Origin: Pseudocolwellia sp048296855
GTDB lineage: Bacteria > Pseudomonadota > Gammaproteobacteria > Enterobacterales > Alteromonadaceae
DNA: 64,000 nucleotides
Direction: 5' to 3' (one strand)
Assembly (NCBI GenBank): GCA_048296855.1
Contig: CP182631.1
Under the pieces are notes generated by a model. It searched no databases. It was not told the DNA's origin and saw only the letters and a program-made list of their open reading frames with translations. Each line of letters begins with the position of its first letter. Within the stretch, counting starts at the first letter, position 1. Positions 16,657 to 25,117 of this stretch are shown here, one piece after another. Both the position numbers and the translations under genes were made by a program.

Positions 16657-17346
16657 ATGAAATTTTTGAGTGTTATAATATTTAGTATTACTTTATTGGC
16701 GTGTTCTTCTACTGAAGTTCATTTATATACGCGTTATTTATCTGATATAGAAATAGAAAAAATAAGCTTAAAATTAGACCAGTCTAACTTTAACGTTGTA
16801 ACCAATAATCTTTCATTTCCAGAAACAATTCATCAATCAACACTCCTTTATTCTCCATTTATTAAAGGAGATAAAACTTTAGATACTTTAATAAATTCAC
16901 TTTCTGAAATAGGTTGGACTATTCCTAGTGTGGAAGCACTTGTGTCTGGTAATCATTGGTACAGCAAAAATAGTGTTGGTTTGTTTTTACTCCCAGAAGG
17001 AATAAAACAAAAAGATAAAATTGCTAATCAAGATCTAGCTAATGATTACGAAAGTCGAAATTGCGATACTTTAGTGAGCCTTCGTATAAACAAGGATAAC
17101 ACCTATCTACTCACTTTTGCTAACAAAACGCACGAGCGAACAGATCATCTCAAAGGACATTGGAAAATAAGAAGTTATCCTTATATAGAATTTACATCAT
17201 TTAACGAACGTTGGTGGTTTTACTTTGAAATTGAGCAAAAAGTAGAATCTGATAAAGTAAGTAAAATAAATATTATTGAGCTTAAGCCCGTCGATCGTTA
17301 TCCTTTCTTTCCTAATTGCAGTTTTGCAAATGGTGTAAGAATTTAA
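16657..17346 (+). CDS. Putative outer-membrane lipoprotein, cassette 34
   Basis: A 229-residue protein with a lipoprotein signal peptide. The hydrophobic residues 3-15 end in a lipobox LLAC (Cys16), followed by Ser at +2, which favours outer-membrane sorting. The mature part is mixed alpha/beta. A late segment KDNTYLLTFANKTHERTDHLKGHWKI, broken here as KDNTYLLTF and GHWKIRS, resembles lipocalin-like or heat-shock-type strands, but no family is firm. ATG 16,657 follows AGGGATG at about ten bases. The gene ends 25 bases before its attC. Confidence 0.7.
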   Translation: MKFLSVIIFSITLLACSSTEVHLYTRYLSDIEIEKISLKLDQSNFNVVTNNLSFPETIHQSTLLYSPFIKGDKTLDTLINSLSEIGWTIPSVEALVSGNHWYSKNSVGLFLLPEGIKQKDKIANQDLANDYESRNCDTLVSLRINKDNTYLLTFANKTHERTDHLKGHWKIRSYPYIEFTSFNERWWFYFEIEQKVESDKVSKINIIELKPVDRYPFFPNCSFANGVRI

Positions 17347-17371
17347 TAATAATCAGCTAGGTGTAATATAT

Positions 17372-17468
17372 GCCTAACAAGAAAATCAACAAGGACTAAA
17401 AACAGCGGGCTGTTCGCTCCGCTTCATTTTAGCCCACTATTTTTTAGCCTGTTATTTGGGCGTTATAT
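17372..17468 (+). repeat. attC site of cassette 34
   Basis: GCCTAAC to GTTATAT. ATATGCCTAAC mirrors the cassette start over 11 bases. Confidence 0.9.
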
Positions 17469-17801
17469 GCACTCAAATCGTATTGTTGGTTTAGCTAAAA
17501 ATGTTTTTATCAAAGGTGCTTTTGTAAACGCTACTACGGGTTTCGCTATTCTAGTTTTCCAATGGTCACTAATAAGCTTTACCTTGTTAAAGACATTTTT
17601 GTGGTAAAGCTATTATTTCGTTCTGGCAATTGTGGGTAGCTCAATTTATAGTGCATTTATTACTACCGTCTTTTACTTTTAACTTATGTATTTAAGTTCA
17701 GGTTTATCAGGCATATAACAAGCAATTCAACGGGACTTTTACAGCTGGCTGTTTCGTTCCTCAACATTATAAGCCAGCAATAAAAGCCCATTAATTGGGC
17801 G
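17463..17801 (+). repeat. Gene-less cassette 35, family A, ACC-class hairpin
   Basis: The stem-loop at 17,575-17,611 is AGCTTTACC / GGTAAAGCT, a further compensated change. The micro-ORF stop TAG has become TGG, so the frame runs on for 14 more codons. attC at 17,713-17,807. Confidence 0.85.
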
Positions 17802-17821
17802 TTAGAGTTTTGGAGTGTTCA

Positions 17822-18208
17822 TTGACGAACAAGTATCGTTATAAATTAAATTTTGTAGATCCTGACTCCGGAATTAATAAATGTTCTACGATAATCGGTG
17901 GTATTGGAATCTTGTTAGGGCTTTGGTCGCTTGCATTTTTTGGTCATGCTGAAGTTCATGGTTTAACTTTAATTTATGTGTTTTTTCTAGTAGCTCTTAA
18001 CTTTTTAAGTTATCACTTTGAATTTCTCAGAAAGGTTATTGCTGTATTTTCTGGATGTATAGCAGTTTTCTTTTTAATATTTTCATTGCCTGATTTTATA
18101 TCTAGCAATATGATACGCTCTAAATCTGGTTTGTATTTTATGCTGGTAGGTTTATATTCAGCTGCCGTGTATTTTTGTCAATACAAGACGCTATCAAAAA
18201 AACTCTAA
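17822..18208 (+). CDS. Four-span membrane protein, cassette 36
   Basis: A 128-residue protein, paralogous in layout to cassette 29. Spans are at about residues 25-42, 49-65, 74-93 and 104-121. The start TTG 17,822 has GGAG about ten bases upstream and gives the matching N terminus TNKYRYKLNF. It is probably an inner-membrane protein. Function unknown. The stop lies in the attC core. Confidence 0.65.
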   Translation: MTNKYRYKLNFVDPDSGINKCSTIIGGIGILLGLWSLAFFGHAEVHGLTLIYVFFLVALNFLSYHFEFLRKVIAVFSGCIAVFFLIFSLPDFISSNMIRSKSGLYFMLVGLYSAAVYFCQYKTLSKKL

Positions 18209-18300
18209 CAAGGCATTGCAAAGGACTAAAAACAGCTGGCCGTTGCTCGTGCCTCGCCATTTTGGCCAACAATTTTTAGCCTCTGAATGAGGCGTTATAT
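18203..18300 (+). repeat. attC site of cassette 36
   Basis: CTCTAAC to GTTATAT. AAAACTCTAAC mirrors the cassette start GTTAGAGTTTT over 11 bases. Confidence 0.9.
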
Positions 18301-18634
18301 GCAATTCATGAAGTAGGGTGCTTTAGCTAATAATTTGGTTATTAACTTTTACTTTTGTAAACGCTGCTACGGGTTTCGCTATTATCGTTTTTCAATAGCC
18401 ACTAATAAGCTTTGCCTTGTTAAAGAGACTTTTGTGGCAAAGCTATTATTTCGTTCTGGCTTTTGTGGGTAGCTCAATTTATAGTGTGGTTATTACTACC
18501 GCCTTTTACTAGTTGCTTGTGTATTTATGTTTAGGTTTATCAGGCATATAACAAGAAATTCAACGGGACTTTTACAGCTGGCTGTGCTCGTTCCTCGCAA
18601 TTTTAGCCAGCAATAAAAGCCCATTAATTGGGCG
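18295..18634 (+). repeat. Gene-less cassette 37, family B
   Basis: C-class stem-loop. attC at 18,546-18,640. Confidence 0.85.
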
Positions 18635-18973
18635 TTATATGCAATTCATGTAGTAGGGTGCTTTAGCTAATAATTCGGTTATTAACTTTTACTTTTGTAA
18701 ACGCTGCTACGAGTTTCGCTATTGTAGTTTTCCAATAGTAACTAATAAGCTTTGCGTATTTAAAAGACTTTGTTGGCAAAGCTATTATTTCGTACTAGCA
18801 TTTGTGAGTAGCTCAATTTATAGTTCATTTATTACTACCGTCTTTTACTTCTAACTTTTGTATTTAAGTTTAGGTTTATCAGGCATATAACAAGCAATTC
18901 AACGGGACTTTTACAGCTGGCTGTGCTCGTTCCTCGCAAATTTAGCCAGCAATAAAAGCCCATTAATTGGGCG
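18635..18973 (+). repeat. Gene-less cassette 38, family B
   Basis: C-class stem-loop with a shortened loop and a GCG/GGC mismatch next to the stem. attC at 18,885-18,979. Confidence 0.85.
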
Positions 18974-19007
18974 TTGGCTATTTTAGTTTTATAACAAGGA
19001 GAAGTGT

Positions 19008-19424
19008 ATGACCGAAGTAAAAAACACGTATCAACCAGTAACCGGTGAAGCATTGGATGCTCTCAATGCATATGTTTCATATACTAAAAATATGTTTGAA
19101 GAACAATATGACTTTGAACTTGGATATAACATCGAATCTATAGAGGTATTAGATAACTTTATTAATACTGTTCGTGATCAAGCGGATGATGATTCAAAAG
19201 ATAAACTGGTAAGTCTTATTGGTACTTTTCTAGGAGAAGCACTCATATCAAACCTAGGTGGTAACTGGGCTTACTATCCTGAAGGGGATATGGGTATAAA
19301 TTTAAAGGAAGGGGTAATGGCTTCCCCTCATGCTAAGGCAGAAAAGCACTTGTACAATGGTGACGGAGATTCAATTTTATTTTTTTATAAATTTATATCT
19401 AAGAAAATATCGGATGAATTATAA
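19008..19424 (+). CDS. Acidic cytoplasmic protein, cassette 39
   Basis: 138 residues, acidic, no signal peptide or span. The first half is helical (IESIEVLDNFINTVRDQ, then DKLVSLIGTFLGEAL). The second half is beta-like with LGGNWAYYPE, and ends DSILFFYKFISKK. The pattern of two helices followed by a G-W strand resembles SUKH/DUF3806-style single-domain proteins seen as immunity factors, but I cannot assign it. ATG 19,008 follows AAGGAGA, one of the best ribosome sites in the array. Confidence 0.7.
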   Translation: MTEVKNTYQPVTGEALDALNAYVSYTKNMFEEQYDFELGYNIESIEVLDNFINTVRDQADDDSKDKLVSLIGTFLGEALISNLGGNWAYYPEGDMGINLKEGVMASPHAKAEKHLYNGDGDSILFFYKFISKKISDEL

Positions 19425-19429
19425 TAAAT

Positions 19430-19524
19430 AGCTAACAAGCCATTCAAGTAGGACTAAAACAGCAGGCTCTTCGCTTCGCTCGATTATAGCCTACTATTTT
19501 TAGCCTCTTAATGGGGCGTTATAT
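19430..19524 (+). repeat. attC site of cassette 39
   Basis: AGCTAAC to GTTATAT. The cassette starts GTTGGCT, so the boxes pair with one G-T wobble. Inner arms are GCAGGCT and AGCCTAC. Confidence 0.9.
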
Positions 19525-19859
19525 GCACTCAAATAGTATGGTTGGTTTAGCTAAAAATGTTTTTATCAAAGGTGCTTTTGTAAACGCTGCTATGAGTTTC
19601 GCTATTGTCGTTTTTCACTAGTCACTAATAAGCTTTGTTGTTTTTATTACTGCGTAATGTAACAAAGCTATTATTTCGTTCTAGCATTTGTGGGTAGCTC
19701 AATTTATAGTGTGTTTATTACTACCGTCTTTTACTTCCGGCTTTTGTATTTTAGTTCAGGTTTATCAGGCATATAACAAGCAATTCAACGGGACTTTTAC
19801 AGCTGGCTGTGCTCGTTCCTCGCAATTATAGCCAGCAATAAAAGCCCATTAATTGGGCG
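19519..19859 (+). repeat. Gene-less cassette 40, family A
   Basis: T-class stem-loop, open micro-ORF. attC at 19,771-19,865. Confidence 0.85.
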
Positions 19860-19872
19860 TTAGAGTTTCTTC

Positions 19873-20217
19873 ATGTCATACGATAAAATCATCGTCAGTG
19901 AAAATGGCGAAGAGTTTCCATATTCAGAATCATTTGATGAGGACTCTTATTATTACGAAGTAAGTATCGTGCTTGATGATCGTGATGGTGAATTATTCAT
20001 TTCAAAATGGGGTTCTCATATTGCATTTGACGACGACGGAAGTTGGTTGGATTTTAAAATCGCACCTAATGAATTTTTTCCAAATCAAAAAGAGTTAACT
20101 CACGAAAATATACTCTCTTACATGGAAACTTTGCTAGATAGAGAGTCTGAGGGTAAATTGTTATCCAAAGGTGACGTGGAAAATCACTACCAAAGATTTT
20201 TAAAATCAGAGCAATGA
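19873..20217 (+). CDS. Acidic cytoplasmic protein, cassette 41
   Basis: A 114-residue, very acidic protein. It has a beta-rich first half (YYYEVSIVLDDRDGELFISKW, shown here in two parts YYYEVSIVLDD and GELFISKW). A helical second half follows (HENILSYMETLLDRE). No signal peptide, span or known motif is seen. The charge and size would fit an immunity or DNA-mimic protein, which is speculation. ATG 19,873 lies only 14 bases into the cassette, with GAG as the sole ribosome-site-like bases. Confidence 0.65.
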   Translation: MSYDKIIVSENGEEFPYSESFDEDSYYYEVSIVLDDRDGELFISKWGSHIAFDDDGSWLDFKIAPNEFFPNQKELTHENILSYMETLLDRESEGKLLSKGDVENHYQRFLKSEQ

Positions 20218-20219
20218 AA

Positions 20220-20318
20220 CTCTAACAAGTCGTTTAAAAGGACAAAAAACAGTTGGCTTTTGCTCCTTCGTCGCTAATATTAGCCAACAATTTTTTGCCT
20301 CTTAACGAGGCGTTATAT
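20220..20318 (+). repeat. attC site of cassette 41
   Basis: CTCTAAC to GTTATAT. GAAACTCTAAC mirrors the cassette start over 11 bases. Confidence 0.9.
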
Positions 20319-20652
20319 GCAATTCATGAAGTAGGGGGCTTTAGCTAAAAATTTGTTTGTTAACTCTTACTTTTTTATGTGCTATTACGAGTTTCGCTAT
20401 TGTAGTTTTTCACTAGTCACTAATAAGCTTTGCCTTTTTAAAGAGACTTTTGTGGCAAAGCTATTATTTCGTTCTGGCATTTGTGGGTAGCTCAATTTAT
20501 AGTGCGTTTATTACTACCGGTTTTTACTAGTTGCTTATGTATTTAAGTTCAGGTTTATCAGGCATATAACAAGCAATTCAACGGGACTTTTACAGCTGGC
20601 TGTGCTCGTTCCTCGCAATTTTAGCCAGCAATAAAAGCCCATTAATTGGGCG
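20313..20652 (+). repeat. Gene-less cassette 42, family B
   Basis: C-class stem-loop. attC at 20,564-20,658. Confidence 0.85.
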
Positions 20653-20676
20653 TTATATTTTTCTTGAGGTCGGCGT

Positions 20677-21486
20677 ATGGAGTTTGATGGCGGAGTTGTA
20701 ATCTCTGCTTTAATAAATATAGCGATTGCTATTTATTTACTGTTCTTGTTGTTTAGTTATCGATCTTATCTCTGGCATAAGACAGAAGCTGTAATCACTA
20801 AATCTGAATTAAAAGGAACTTATGATTCTGATGGAGACATGATGTACGGTCCTGAAATTGAGTATGAGTACTTCTATGATGGGAGGAAATATATTAACGA
20901 TTATGTCGCTGTGGCGGTTGGGAGTAGTAATATAAAGTCGCAGGCAGAAGATATTTTAGGGGCGTACGGTAAAGGTTGGAAAGTCGACGTGTACGTTAAC
21001 CCCAGAAAACCTTCTAAATCAATTTTAGCTCCAGGAATAAGAGTTCATCATTTATATTTGTTAGGCTTCTTAATTTTTGGATTTTATTTTTGGGTACCGG
21101 CGGGCTGGAATTTTTGGAGTTATGTATCATCTCAAAACTCAAATCTTTATGCAGAAGTAATGATCCCTATTGAATTAGATGCGCCTAAAATAGAAAAACT
21201 TAAAGTTGCAAACTCGATTAGAGCTAATTTATTAGGTAGTGATATAAAGGCAAAAATTCAGAAGGAATATAATTATATAACACCTATGGCAATGGATGAG
21301 GGGTTTCAGCTCACAGTTAAAGAGGATTTTTTTTCAAACAGTAAAAGTTCAAAGGCTGTACAGTTAGTATGTAGCTTCGAACATCCTAGTTCAAAAAACT
21401 ATCCAAAAACAGTTACTAAAGCATGTCACATGCTAGTAGAGAAAGAGCTGAAAAAATATAACAAGTCACTCAAGCAGGACAAATAA
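20677..21486 (+). CDS. DUF3592-domain membrane protein, cassette 43
   Basis: 269 residues. Spans are at about residues 8-28 and 128-148. Between them is a DUF3592-type beta domain: EAVITKSELKG, PEIEYEYFYDGRKY, then VDVYVNPRKPSKSIL. These two-span proteins are inner-membrane proteins of unknown function. A C-terminal domain of about 110 residues follows. The reading frame does not stop at the attC core: the last nine codons (NKSLKQDK and the stop) are inside the attC. ATG 20,677 follows TGAGGT. Confidence 0.8.
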   Translation: MEFDGGVVISALINIAIAIYLLFLLFSYRSYLWHKTEAVITKSELKGTYDSDGDMMYGPEIEYEYFYDGRKYINDYVAVAVGSSNIKSQAEDILGAYGKGWKVDVYVNPRKPSKSILAPGIRVHHLYLLGFLIFGFYFWVPAGWNFWSYVSSQNSNLYAEVMIPIELDAPKIEKLKVANSIRANLLGSDIKAKIQKEYNYITPMAMDEGFQLTVKEDFFSNSKSSKAVQLVCSFEHPSSKNYPKTVTKACHMLVEKELKKYNKSLKQDK

Positions 21487-21555
21487 CAGTTGGTTTTTGC
21501 TCCTTCGTCGCTTATTTTAACCAACTATTATTTGCCTCTTAGTGAGGCGTTAGCC
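21456..21555 (+). repeat. attC site of cassette 43, overlapped by the gene
   Basis: ATATAAC to GTTAGCC. It reads the same as the attC of cassette 52 from AACAAG to the GTTAG core. Confidence 0.9.
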
Positions 21556-21569
21556 GTACAGGAGTTATC

Positions 21570-21836
21570 GTGAGAATCGTAGTACAAGGCCCAACGTTTT
21601 GGGAGCCAGTTGACGAAAATAAATTCTTTGAATGGATATACTCATTACCAGATTATCATAGCGTATCAGGCCAAGGTTTAGATTTGTTTATTGAGCTAAA
21701 TGAACCTGTGAAACAGGACACAATTAATCAATTGTTTATTCTATTTAAACGCTGGGAATTAGATTTTAACTCTTTAATACCATTTAAAGCGGTTAATAAA
21801 AGTCATATTTCTTGGATAAATGATTTTTTAGAGTGA
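21570..21836 (+). CDS. Small cytoplasmic protein, cassette 44
   Basis: 88 residues with no span or signal peptide. Aromatic-rich: GPTFWEPVDENKFFEWIYSL, split here as GPTFWEPVDEN and KFFEWIYSL; later LFKRWELDF. Predicted alpha/beta. I recognise no family. GTG 21,570 follows AGGAG. The size and lack of partner leave its role open. Confidence 0.65.
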   Translation: MRIVVQGPTFWEPVDENKFFEWIYSLPDYHSVSGQGLDLFIELNEPVKQDTINQLFILFKRWELDFNSLIPFKAVNKSHISWINDFLE

Positions 21837-21841
21837 AGTAC

Positions 21842-21942
21842 GGCTAACAAGTCATTTCAGCAGGACAAAAAACAGCTGGTTTTTGCTCGTGCCTCGCTAA
21901 TTTTAACCAGCTATTTTATTGCCTCTGAATGAGGCGTTATAT
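21842..21942 (+). repeat. attC site of cassette 44
   Basis: GGCTAAC to GTTATAT. GTACGGCTAAC mirrors the cassette start GTTAGCCGTAC over 11 bases. Confidence 0.9.
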
Positions 21943-22277
21943 GCACTCAAATTGTATTGTTGGTTTAGCTAAAAATATTGTTATCAAACGTACTTTTGTA
22001 AACGTTGCTACGGGTTTCGCTATTATAGTTTTCCAATAGTCACTAATAAGCTTTGTTGTTTTTATTACTTCGTAATGTAACAAAGCTATTATTTCGTACT
22101 GGCATTTGTGGGTAGCTCAATTTATAGTGCGTTTATTACTACCATCTTTTACTAGTCGCTTGTGTATTTATGTTTAGGTTTGTCAGGCATATAACAAGCA
22201 ATTCAACGGGACTTTTACAGCTGGCTGTGCTCGTTCCTCGCAATGTTAGCCAGCAATAAAAGCCCATTAATTGGGCG
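21937..22277 (+). repeat. Gene-less cassette 45, family A
   Basis: T-class stem-loop, open micro-ORF. attC at 22,189-22,283. Confidence 0.85.
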
Positions 22278-22288
22278 TTAGAACTACT

Positions 22289-22321
22289 TTGACATTCCCC
22301 TCCTACGTACATACAATGTAC
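22289..22321 (+). promoter_or_regulatory. Promoter and palindromic operator of brnTA
   Basis: TTGACA at 22,289-22,294 and TACAAT at 22,312-22,317 are 17 bases apart. The perfect palindrome GTACAT-ACA-ATGTAC (22,307-22,321) covers the -10 box, the expected place for autorepression by the BrnT-BrnA complex. Transcription from this -10 would start near 22,324, the A of the brnT start codon. Confidence 0.8.
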
Positions 22322-22323
22322 AT

Positions 22324-22608
22324 ATGATAAAATTCGAATGGAATGCAGCTAAAGCTGTAACAAATATCAAAAAACACGGTGTTTCTTTCGAAGAAGCTAA
22401 ATCCGTATTTTTTGATGATTTTGCCGTACAATTCTTTGATCAAGAGAACTCCGATACGGAAGACCGATTTTTGATGCTTGGAATGAGCAATGAAACTAAT
22501 TTATTACTTGTTTGTCACTGTGAACGTGACGATGGGAATACTATTAGAGTTATCTCTGCTCGAAAAGCAACGAAGAACGAAAGTAAAAATTACCAGCGAG
22601 GGCATTAA
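22324..22608 (+). CDS. brnT: BrnT-type toxin, cassette 46
   Basis: 94 residues, normal for BrnT. FEWNAAKAVTNIKKHGVSFEEA at residues 4-25, broken here as FEWNAAKA and NIKKHGVSFEEA, is the family N terminus. RVISARKAT near residues 79-87 is the signature C-terminal strand with the catalytic Arg. BrnT is a RelE-fold ribonuclease that stops translation and is held by BrnA. The ATG sits where transcription should begin, so the mRNA may be leaderless. Gene spacing to brnA is two bases. Confidence 0.92.
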   Translation: MIKFEWNAAKAVTNIKKHGVSFEEAKSVFFDDFAVQFFDQENSDTEDRFLMLGMSNETNLLLVCHCERDDGNTIRVISARKATKNESKNYQRGH

Positions 22609-22610
22609 TA

Positions 22611-22829
22611 ATGAAAGATGAATATGATTTATCCGCAATGAAATCGCGTAAAAATCCTTACGCAAGTAAATTAAAAAAACCTGTAACTATGCGTCTTGGA
22701 GAAGATGTTATATCTTACTTTAAAGGCATGGCTGAGGAATCAGGTGTTCCTTACCAAAGCCTAATAAATTTATATCTTCGAGACTGTGTTGCGACACATA
22801 AAAAAATAGATATTAACTGGCATGCGTAG
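22611..22829 (+). CDS. brnA: BrnA-type antitoxin, cassette 46
   Basis: 72 residues. The C-terminal half is a ribbon-helix-helix DNA-binding fold: KKPVTMRLGEDVISYFKG near residues 22-39, then SGVPYQSLINLYLRDC. It neutralises BrnT and, with it, represses the operator upstream. TAATAATG joins toxin and antitoxin. The order toxin-then-antitoxin is normal for brnTA. Confidence 0.9.
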   Translation: MKDEYDLSAMKSRKNPYASKLKKPVTMRLGEDVISYFKGMAEESGVPYQSLINLYLRDCVATHKKIDINWHA

Positions 22830-22835
22830 TCGTAG

Positions 22836-22927
22836 CTCTAACAAGTTGCTTAAACGGACACGTACAGTTTGCTCGCGCTTCGCGCATTATAGCAAATTGT
22901 ACTTAGCCGCTTAGCAAGGCGTTAGTG
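22836..22927 (+). repeat. attC site of cassette 46
   Basis: CTCTAAC to GTTAGTG, 92 bases. GTTGCTTAAACGGAC family with the right arm GCCGCTTAGCAAGGC. One mismatch to the cassette start GTTAGAA. Confidence 0.9.
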
Positions 22928-22970
22928 AGCAAAAAAGTATTGAGAGTAAATTTAGCCTTTAGATTAAAAT

Positions 22971-23420
22971 ATGAATGAATTAGCTTCACTTATAAGAGAG
23001 ATTAGAATTTTTTCTGCATGTTATGTGCGTTTCTCTACACAAATCACTGGAAGGTTTTCTTTTGGTGATATACCTGATGTTACGTTACATTCAAATGGTA
23101 ATCGTATTTACTCAAATAAAAATGACTTATTATTTAGACGTAACACTGTTAAATTAAAATTAAAAATACTCAGACTTAAAAATTATCAATTTGAATTGTT
23201 AGGTGGGAACCAACTAGTTTTAGCTAAACAAAAACTATTTTCTGACACATGGACAATTCAATCTAGGAATAAAGATATAGGTACTTATGAGTTCAAGGTA
23301 AGTCTTTTCCCGTGGGAAGAAGTACATAAAATCTACTCAGACACCAATGATCAAAATATACAAGAAATACTATTGTTTGTGTTGTGCTATATGTATGAAA
23401 TATCAAGAGACTGCACATAG
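22971..23420 (+). CDS. Hypothetical cytoplasmic protein, cassette 47
   Basis: 149 residues. It has no signal peptide and no clear span, although the C-terminal helix is hydrophobic (EILLFVLCYMYEI). The middle is beta-rich: YQFELLGGNQLVLAKQK, TWTIQSRNK, YEFKVSLFPWEE. This is loosely like a LURP-one/scramblase-type barrel with a terminal helix; that is a shape analogy only. ATG 22,971 has no ribosome site in its 50-base leader. The stop is followed by 11 bases, then the attC. Confidence 0.6.
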   Translation: MNELASLIREIRIFSACYVRFSTQITGRFSFGDIPDVTLHSNGNRIYSNKNDLLFRRNTVKLKLKILRLKNYQFELLGGNQLVLAKQKLFSDTWTIQSRNKDIGTYEFKVSLFPWEEVHKIYSDTNDQNIQEILLFVLCYMYEISRDCT

Positions 23421-23431
23421 GTGAAGTTGCT

Positions 23432-23528
23432 CACTAACAAGTTGCTTAAACGGACACAAACAGCTGGCTGTGCTTCGTTCCTCGCTATTATAGCCAGCCA
23501 TTTTTAGCCGCTTAGCAAAGCGTTATAT
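23432..23528 (+). repeat. attC site of cassette 47
   Basis: CACTAAC to GTTATAT. TTGCTCACTAAC mirrors the cassette start GTTAGTGAGCAA over 12 bases. Confidence 0.9.
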
Positions 23529-23864
23529 GCAATTCATGTAGTTGGGTGTTTTAGTTAAAATTGTTTTTACCAAAAGTACTTTTGTAAACGCTGCTACGGG
23601 TTTCGCTATTGTAGTTTTTCAATAGTCACTAATAAGCTTTGTTGTTTTTATTACTGCGTAATGTAACAAAGCTATTATTTCGTTCTGGTATTTGTGGGTA
23701 GCTCAATTTATAGTGCGTTTATTACTACCGTCTTTTACTTCTAACTTTTGTATTTAAGTTCAGTTTTATCAGGCATATAACAAGCAATTCAACGGGACTT
23801 TTACAGCTGGCTGTGCTCGTTCCTCGCAAATTATAGCCAGCAATAAAAGCCCATTAATTGGGCG
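23523..23864 (+). repeat. Gene-less cassette 48, family B
   Basis: T-class stem-loop. attC at 23,775-23,870. Confidence 0.85.
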
Positions 23865-23882
23865 TTATACGGTTCGAAAATT

Positions 23883-24638
23883 ATGCATCATGCGTCGATA
23901 AAATCATCTTACAATGACTTATTAAAAGACTTAGCTGATATCAATTTAATTCAACAAGTTGCGAATGCTGCGTTTAAAAGAGAATTCGATATTCTTAATG
24001 AATTTGAAAAAAATAAATCACCTGATTCCGTTGTAGGTAATTATGCTTTTGGGTTTGACAATCCATTTTCAGGTAAAGTTGAAAAATATGAGTTTCGTAA
24101 AACCAGTATTTCTGACTTAAAAAGTTTAACTATGCAACAAAAAAACAATCAGTATTGTTGGTTGTTGGCGAATGCATTCGAAAAATTCGAAAGTTATGTA
24201 AATTATTCATATGAGGTGTTAACAACTAAAACAGCACCACGGAAATTAAATAAAGTATTAGCTTATTTTAGTGAAAATTATCCTCAGTTAAATGAAAGTG
24301 AAAAAAGAAATAAATTTAAGATTCACCTTAAAATCGCTGTTATATTAGTAGAGAAGCTAAGACATTCAATTGTTCATATGCAAGGCTGTATATTAGAACC
24401 TAATGCCTTTATTAATAAGGTTATCGAAGAGTCTGGCATCAATAATGATCGCCTTGAACACGAAGATTTTATTCAACAATTTATATTTAATGGAAAGGTC
24501 TATATCGTTGAACAACCGATAATTGATAACGATTTATTACCTCGTTACCATGACATATATCGGTATTTAGTTAGCTATCTACTAGCATATGCTTTTCTAA
24601 TTAAAGAACACGCGGAATGTAATGTAAAAACCGTATAA
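23883..24638 (+). CDS. Candidate HEPN-domain protein, cassette 49
   Basis: 251 residues, mostly helical. The motif LRHSIVHM near residues 161-168 matches the HEPN ribonuclease signature R-x4-H, set in a long helix after IHLKIAVILVEK. A preceding helix (NNQYCWLLANAFEKFESYV) carries the polar residues often facing the HEPN active site. HEPN proteins are RNases of toxin-antitoxin and abortive-infection systems. No nucleotidyltransferase (MNT) partner is present in this cassette, so it would act alone or with a product elsewhere. The call rests on the motif and helical context. ATG 23,883 lacks a ribosome site. Confidence 0.55.
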   Translation: MHHASIKSSYNDLLKDLADINLIQQVANAAFKREFDILNEFEKNKSPDSVVGNYAFGFDNPFSGKVEKYEFRKTSISDLKSLTMQQKNNQYCWLLANAFEKFESYVNYSYEVLTTKTAPRKLNKVLAYFSENYPQLNESEKRNKFKIHLKIAVILVEKLRHSIVHMQGCILEPNAFINKVIEESGINNDRLEHEDFIQQFIFNGKVYIVEQPIIDNDLLPRYHDIYRYLVSYLLAYAFLIKEHAECNVKTV

Positions 24639-24727
24639 CAAGCAATTCAACGGGACTTTTACAGCTGGCTGTGCTCGTTCCTCGCAATTTTAGCCAGCAA
24701 TAAAAGCCCATTAATTGGGCGTTATAT
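24633..24727 (+). repeat. attC site of cassette 49
   Basis: GTATAAC to GTTATAT. AACCGTATAAC mirrors the cassette start GTTATACGGTT over 11 bases. Confidence 0.9.
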
Positions 24728-24739
24728 GTATAGGGAAGT

Positions 24740-25018
24740 ATGAATAACTTCAGAGTTTTTTTATCAACATCATTTTTTATAATGAGTTCATATTTTGTAT
24801 TTGATCTTATATTTTATGGTTTTGATTGGTTGCTACTAATTGCTTCAATATTAGGCTATGTCTTAGCTCATTATATGTGGCCGCCTAAATTTGACGATGA
24901 AAGTCATTGGTACGATTTATTAGAGTATGTAGTTGATTTACCTTTTCGTATTCTAGTAACAAGCATCAGAGGGATAGGAAGTATTTTTAAAAACTCTGAT
25001 TCAAGCTTTGATTTATAA
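24740..25018 (+). CDS. Small membrane protein, cassette 50
   Basis: 92 residues. One long or two short spans at about residues 5-25 and 29-47 are followed by a motif-rich tail: HYMWPPKFDDESHWYDLLEY, quoted as MWPPKFDDESHW, then LPFRILVTSIRGIG. It looks like a conserved membrane protein of unknown role. ATG 24,740 follows AGGGAAG. An earlier ATG in the attC core (24,725) has no ribosome site. Confidence 0.7.
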   Translation: MNNFRVFLSTSFFIMSSYFVFDLIFYGFDWLLLIASILGYVLAHYMWPPKFDDESHWYDLLEYVVDLPFRILVTSIRGIGSIFKNSDSSFDL

Positions 25019-25021
25019 TAC

Positions 25022-25117
25022 ACATAACAAGAAAATCAACAGGACTAAAAACAGCTGGTTTTGCTCCTGCGTCGCTATTTTACCAGCTATTTTTAGCCCG
25101 TTATTTGGGCGTTATAT
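25022..25117 (+). repeat. attC site of cassette 50
   Basis: ACATAAC to GTTATAT. GAAAATCAACAGGAC family with TTATTTGGGC at the right. Confidence 0.9.

Noticed and set aside
18835..19053. Minus-strand open frame over an attC, and a similar one at 25,313-25,513
   Set aside because: Both are the reverse of the common attC and gene-less body, so their likeness reflects the repeat and not a gene.
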